Below are positions 6,135 through 8,588 of a stretch of DNA of 8,588 nt, one piece after another. The notes below the pieces were generated by a model, which did not search any database, was not told the DNA's origin, and saw only the letters and a list, made by a program, of their open reading frames with translations. Position 1 is the first letter of the stretch. Each line of letters opens with the position of its first letter. Origin of the DNA: PVC group bacterium (GTDB taxonomy: Bacteria > Verrucomicrobiota > Kiritimatiellia > SS1-B-03-39 > UBA6053); the NCBI GenBank assembly GCA_003565035.1, contig PXDP01000057.1:1-8588 (forward strand). The letters are read 5' to 3'. The translations under genes were made by a program, and so were the position numbers.

Positions 6135-7211
6135 TTAGGCGATACCGTTTATGTCTTCCTGATCAAAGCCGTAATCCCGGTCCGCTCCGGCGGCTTCGAG
6201 ATATGCCGCCAGGAGATCAATGGCGGCCTGAACATCCTGTTTGTGCACCATTTCATTGACGGTATGAATATAGCGGGTGGGAATGCTGAGGGTGACACCG
6301 GCGCAGCCGGAGGCGGAGCGCTGCAGGGCGCCGCCGTCGGTTCCGCCCCGGGGCAGAATTTCGAGCTGATAGGGGATCGTGTGTTCGTCGGCAAGTTCGC
6401 GGAGATGTTTGACCAGCAGGGGGTGACTGATCATGGCACCGTCCATGAGTTTGATGCCCACGCCTTTGCCGAGGGAAGTGACCTGCGCGTCGGGGGTGCT
6501 GCCGGGGTAGTCGGCGGCGATGGTGGTGTCCAAAGCGATGCCGATCAGGGGCTGCACGCGGAAGGCGGCGGTGGTGGCGCCGCGGAGTCCGATCTCCTCC
6601 TGGGTGGTGGCCACGGCGACCACGGTGTAGCCGGAGGCTGTGAGTTTGCGGAGCGCTTCAAGCATCACAAAAACCCCGACGCGGTTGTCGAGGCTTTTGG
6701 CGGCGATGCCGTCACCGCATTCGGTGAGATCGCGGTCCAGGGTCACCATGCCGCCGATTTCGAAGGTTTCGTTCACGGCATCCGGTGTCATGCCGGTATC
6801 GACAAAAAACTGCTCGATCTCGGGCTGTTTTTCGTCGGGTTTTGCGAGCAGATGCGGCGGTTTGGTGGCGTAGCAGAGCACGCCGGGAACCGCATCGCCG
6901 GTTTTGGTGGAGACGCGCACGCGCTGGGCGAAAAGCTGGCGGGGATCAAAGCCGCCGAGGGGCTGAATGCGCAGGAAGCCTTTGTCATCGATGTGTTTGA
7001 TGATAAACCCGATCTCATCCATGTGGGCGGCGATCATGATGCGTTCCTCGCGGGCACCGGGAAAGGTGGCGTAGAGATTGCCCATGGGATCGGTGGTGAC
7101 CGATGCCGGATTCATGGCCGCGAGTTCACGGCGGACGATGCGGCGGATCTCGGTTTCCTGACCGGGAACGCCCCGGGCTTCGCAGAGTTCTTTAAGGAGG
7201 GAAATGTTCAT
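6135..7211 (-). CDS. M42 family metallo-aminopeptidase (glutamyl aminopeptidase/FrvX/PepA-like)
   Basis: The 358-residue cytosolic protein has the typical M42 length. The co-catalytic two-metal site is complete: His63 and Asp65 in AAHMDEIGF, bridging Asp175 in KSLDNRVG, Glu205-Glu206 in TQEEIGLRGA (general base and ligand), Asp228 in IALDTT and His316 in YIHTVNEM. M42 enzymes form dodecameric tetrahedral shells and trim N-terminal residues from short peptides; the residue preference cannot be read here. The frame is open upstream to an in-frame start at 7307, but that would put a 32-residue basic extension inside hisH. ATG 7211 gives the usual M42 start (MNISLLKELCEARGVPGQE). This ATG overlaps the hisH stop as ATGA and has no Shine-Dalgarno, so translation is probably coupled to hisH. 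It ends the his-M42 unit, 83 bp before the SGNH gene. Confidence 0.95.
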   Translation of the reverse strand: MNISLLKELCEARGVPGQETEIRRIVRRELAAMNPASVTTDPMGNLYATFPGAREERIMIAAHMDEIGFIIKHIDDKGFLRIQPLGGFDPRQLFAQRVRVSTKTGDAVPGVLCYATKPPHLLAKPDEKQPEIEQFFVDTGMTPDAVNETFEIGGMVTLDRDLTECGDGIAAKSLDNRVGVFVMLEALRKLTASGYTVVAVATTQEEIGLRGATTAAFRVQPLIGIALDTTIAADYPGSTPDAQVTSLGKGVGIKLMDGAMISHPLLVKHLRELADEHTIPYQLEILPRGGTDGGALQRSASGCAGVTLSIPTRYIHTVNEMVHKQDVQAAIDLLAAYLEAAGADRDYGFDQEDINGIA

Positions 7212-7837
7212 GAGGAGGCAAGGGTGTTGACGCGGTCGGCAAAGGCGCGGAGGAGAGCCAGGCCGTCGGACTGACTTTTTTCGGGGTGAAACTGAACTGC
7301 GTGACATTCGCCGAAGGAGACGGCACTGACATACGGGTGACCGTAGGTGGTGAGGCCGCGGACCCAGGGCTGGTCACAGGCGGGCACGTAATAGCTGTGC
7401 ACAAAATAAAAGTGACGGTTGTTGAGCGGTTCGGGAAAGACCGGGTGCGGGGTGGTCCAGGCCACCCGGTTCCAGCCCATTTGCGGAACTTTGAGGTCGG
7501 GGGAGTCCTGAAAGCGGCGGACCAGACCGGGGAGCACGCCGAGTCCGTCAACCCCGGGGCTTTCCTCGCTGCCTTCAAAGAGAACCTGGAGGCCCATGCA
7601 GATCCCGAAAAAGGGGCGGTCGGCGGCGATCCAGTCGCGGAGCGGATCGACGAATCCGTGGTCCCGCAGATGGCTCATGCAGTCGCGGAACGCGCCCTGA
7701 CCGGGCATAAGGATCCCATCCAGCCCGGACAGGCCTTCCGGACGCTCCACACGCACTGCGTCCACCCCGAGGGCTTTGCAGGTATTGAAGACACTGCCGA
7801 GATTGCCCATGCCGTAATCGAGTACACCCAGCATCAT
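7208..7837 (-). CDS. hisH: Imidazole glycerol phosphate synthase, glutamine amidotransferase subunit HisH
   Basis: This class I glutaminase releases ammonia from glutamine and channels it to HisF, which makes IGP and AICAR in histidine biosynthesis. The 209 residues match the family length. The nucleophile is Cys80 in FGICMGLQVLFEGSEE, and the His184/Glu186 pair lies in FHPEKSQ. LDYGMGNLGSV near the start and GWNRV (121-125) are also typical of HisH. The triad is complete. Two ATGs are adjacent, at 7837 and 7834. GAGG (minus strand, 7841-7844) is 3 nt from the first and 6 nt from the second, so the second may be the real start, giving 208 residues. The gene begins 5 nt after the hisB stop and its stop overlaps the M42 start. 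hisF and hisA do not follow it and must lie elsewhere if the pathway is complete. Confidence 0.97.
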   Translation of the reverse strand: MMLGVLDYGMGNLGSVFNTCKALGVDAVRVERPEGLSGLDGILMPGQGAFRDCMSHLRDHGFVDPLRDWIAADRPFFGICMGLQVLFEGSEESPGVDGLGVLPGLVRRFQDSPDLKVPQMGWNRVAWTTPHPVFPEPLNNRHFYFVHSYYVPACDQPWVRGLTTYGHPYVSAVSFGECHAVQFHPEKSQSDGLALLRAFADRVNTLASS

Positions 7838-7840
7838 GCG

Positions 7841-7844
7841 CCTC
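7841..7844 (-). promoter_or_regulatory. Shine-Dalgarno of hisH overlapping the hisB stop
   Basis: The minus strand reads TGAGGCGCATGATG: the hisB stop TGA shares bases with the GAGG of hisH. Ribosomes terminating on hisB would be well placed to start hisH. Spacing favours the second ATG at 7834. Confidence 0.55.
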
Positions 7845-8433
7845 AGATCAGATCTTTGCTGGAGGGAACGCCCTTGACCCGAGGATCGTGTTGTTTGGCG
7901 TAGTCCAGGGCTTTGGCCACGCCTTTGAACACCGCTTCGTGGGCGTGGTGCACGTCTTTTCCGTAGAGCTGGGCGATGTGCAGGTTCATCCGGGCCTGGG
8001 TGCTGAAGGCGCGCCAGAATTCTTCGAGGAGCTGAAGATCAAACTCTTTGATGTGCGTGGCGGGGTGATCGATCTCATAAACCAGAAAGGGGCGGCCGCC
8101 CAGATCGAGGGCGACGCGGGCCATGGCCTCGTCCATCGGCAGCATCGCCCAGCCGTAGCGGCGGATGCCCTTGCGGTCGCCGAGGGCCTGGTTGAGAACC
8201 TCTCCGAGAACAATACCGACATCCTCGACGGTATGATGGTCATCCACATGCAGATCGCCTTTGGCATGGACGGTCAGATCCAGCAGCGCATGTTTGGTGA
8301 GTAGTTCGAGCATGTGGTCGAGAAAGCCAACCCCGGTTTGGATATCGGCGGTGCCGGAGCCGTCAAGATTCAGGGTGAGCGAAATATCGGTTTCGCGGGT
8401 TTTACGGTGTTTGGAGGCGGTTCGTGGGTTCAT
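7843..8433 (-). CDS. hisB: Imidazoleglycerol-phosphate dehydratase HisB (monofunctional)
   Basis: This manganese-dependent enzyme converts imidazole glycerol phosphate to imidazole acetol phosphate and acts as a 24-mer. The 196 residues show both metal motifs in duplicate-fold order: GVGFLDHMLELLTKH (His40, His48), DDHHTVEDVG (His66, His67, Glu70) and DEAMARVALDLGGRP (from Asp101), then VHHAHEAVFKG (His162, His163, Glu166). It has the common stand-alone length with no N-terminal HAD phosphatase domain, so it is not the fused enterobacterial type and histidinol-phosphate phosphatase must be encoded elsewhere. ATG 8433 gives the usual N-terminus (basic residues, then ETDISLTLNLDG). No Shine-Dalgarno precedes it. 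It is first in the hisB-hisH-M42 unit and is transcribed away from the gene at 8516. Confidence 0.97.
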   Translation of the reverse strand: MNPRTASKHRKTRETDISLTLNLDGSGTADIQTGVGFLDHMLELLTKHALLDLTVHAKGDLHVDDHHTVEDVGIVLGEVLNQALGDRKGIRRYGWAMLPMDEAMARVALDLGGRPFLVYEIDHPATHIKEFDLQLLEEFWRAFSTQARMNLHIAQLYGKDVHHAHEAVFKGVAKALDYAKQHDPRVKGVPSSKDLI

Positions 8434-8515
8434 GCTTTGCTTATGCGTAAAAAGTTTGGAGGAGCCAAGCTAATTTTTCCCTTTTCAAGACGGGAATTGG
8501 GGGTATTCTGTCCGC
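8434..8515. promoter_or_regulatory. Divergent intergenic region between hisB and the gene at 8516
   Basis: This 82-bp, locally A+T-rich spacer must hold the hisB promoter and probably that of the plus-strand gene. On the minus strand, TTGGCT, a 17-nt spacer and CATAAG end 7 nt before ATG 8433; if used, this would give a nearly leaderless hisB transcript, in line with the missing Shine-Dalgarno. On the plus strand TATTCT (8504-8509) is a fair -10 without a good -35. No his-leader (run of His codons) or T-box-like structure is visible in the short space. Confidence 0.35.
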
Positions 8516-8588
8516 ATGAAGCCCTTAAAGTCAGCTCCGGAACTGTTGGACATGTTTTATTTGCATATGCGCTCGGCCCTGATCGAGA
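8516..8588 (+). CDS. Start of an unidentified gene, cut by the window end
   Basis: Only 24 codons are visible (begins MKPLKSAPELLDMFYLHM). The residues suit an amphipathic helix and do not point to a family. A G-rich stretch (GGGGG, 8499-8503) lies 12 nt upstream, rather far for a Shine-Dalgarno. The gene is called from its open frame up to the window edge and its divergent position relative to hisB. No function can be assigned. Confidence 0.5.
   Translation, partial: MKPLKSAPELLDMFYLHMRSALIE

Noticed and set aside
6093..7274. Plus-strand open frame of 393 codons lying opposite the M42 gene
   Set aside because: It is the antisense of a gene with a complete catalytic site. Its product is a Gly/Ala/His/Asp-rich mirror of the biased codons, as expected in G+C-rich DNA, and it has no domain or ribosome site.
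7212..7307. Longer start for the M42 peptidase, adding 32 residues
   Set aside because: The extension lies inside hisH, is Arg/Pro-rich and is not seen in M42 proteins; ATG 7211 gives the family's usual N-terminus.
7286..8304. Plus-strand open frames opposite hisH and hisB (205 and 138 codons)
   Set aside because: These have the same antisense composition effect; hisH and hisB on the minus strand are certain.
1..8588. CRISPR arrays, tRNA genes, IS ends and transposases
   Set aside because: No regularly spaced repeats, cloverleaf-like segments, long terminal inverted repeats or transposase-like proteins were seen; the gene-free gaps are all under 240 bp.

Overview
The window looks like the chromosome of a Gram-negative bacterium. 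The evidence is a lipoprotein signal on an SGNH hydrolase, surface-polysaccharide-type genes, and a stand-alone IGPD-type hisB next to hisH. The mixture would suit a member of the PVC group (Verrucomicrobiota or Kiritimatiellota-like), but this is a low-confidence impression and no marker gene in the window settles it.

Layout. (i) Positions 1-3354, plus strand: three tightly packed genes form the end of what looks like a surface-glycan operon. They are the C-terminal part of a large protein with sugar-binding-like beta-sandwiches (probably the tail of a membrane glycosyltransferase), a left-handed beta-helix acyltransferase, and a protein with two 4Fe-4S motifs related to the F420 hydrogenase beta subunit (FrhB). 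The junctions are a 5-nt gap and an 8-nt overlap. (ii) Positions 3397-5176, minus strand, converging on the first block: a TatD/PHP-like putative metal-dependent hydrolase with an incomplete set of recognisable metal ligands, and upstream of it a polytopic YbhN/LPG-synthase-TM family membrane protein. The two are 28 nt apart and probably co-transcribed. (iii) Positions 5177-6134: an A+T-richer segment with one lipoprotein SGNH/GDSL hydrolase flanked by non-coding DNA. (iv) Positions 6135-8433, minus strand and clearly more G+C-rich: hisB, hisH and an M42 aminopeptidase, joined by a 5-nt gap and an ATGA overlap. (v) At 8516 a divergent gene begins on the plus strand and runs off the window.

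How the parts relate. Blocks i and ii plausibly serve envelope glycan or lipid metabolism: sugar transfer, acylation, a redox step by the iron-sulfur protein, and a lipid or glycan membrane factor. Block iv covers two histidine-pathway steps. HisB dehydrates imidazole glycerol phosphate. HisH supplies ammonia to HisF, which is not in the window. A peptidase is translationally coupled to them. I found no tRNA, rRNA, CRISPR array, IS element or transposase. The most interesting points are the FrhB-like redox protein in a glycan cassette, the hydrolase with atypical ligands beside a YbhN-type protein, and the coupling of an M42 peptidase to hisH.
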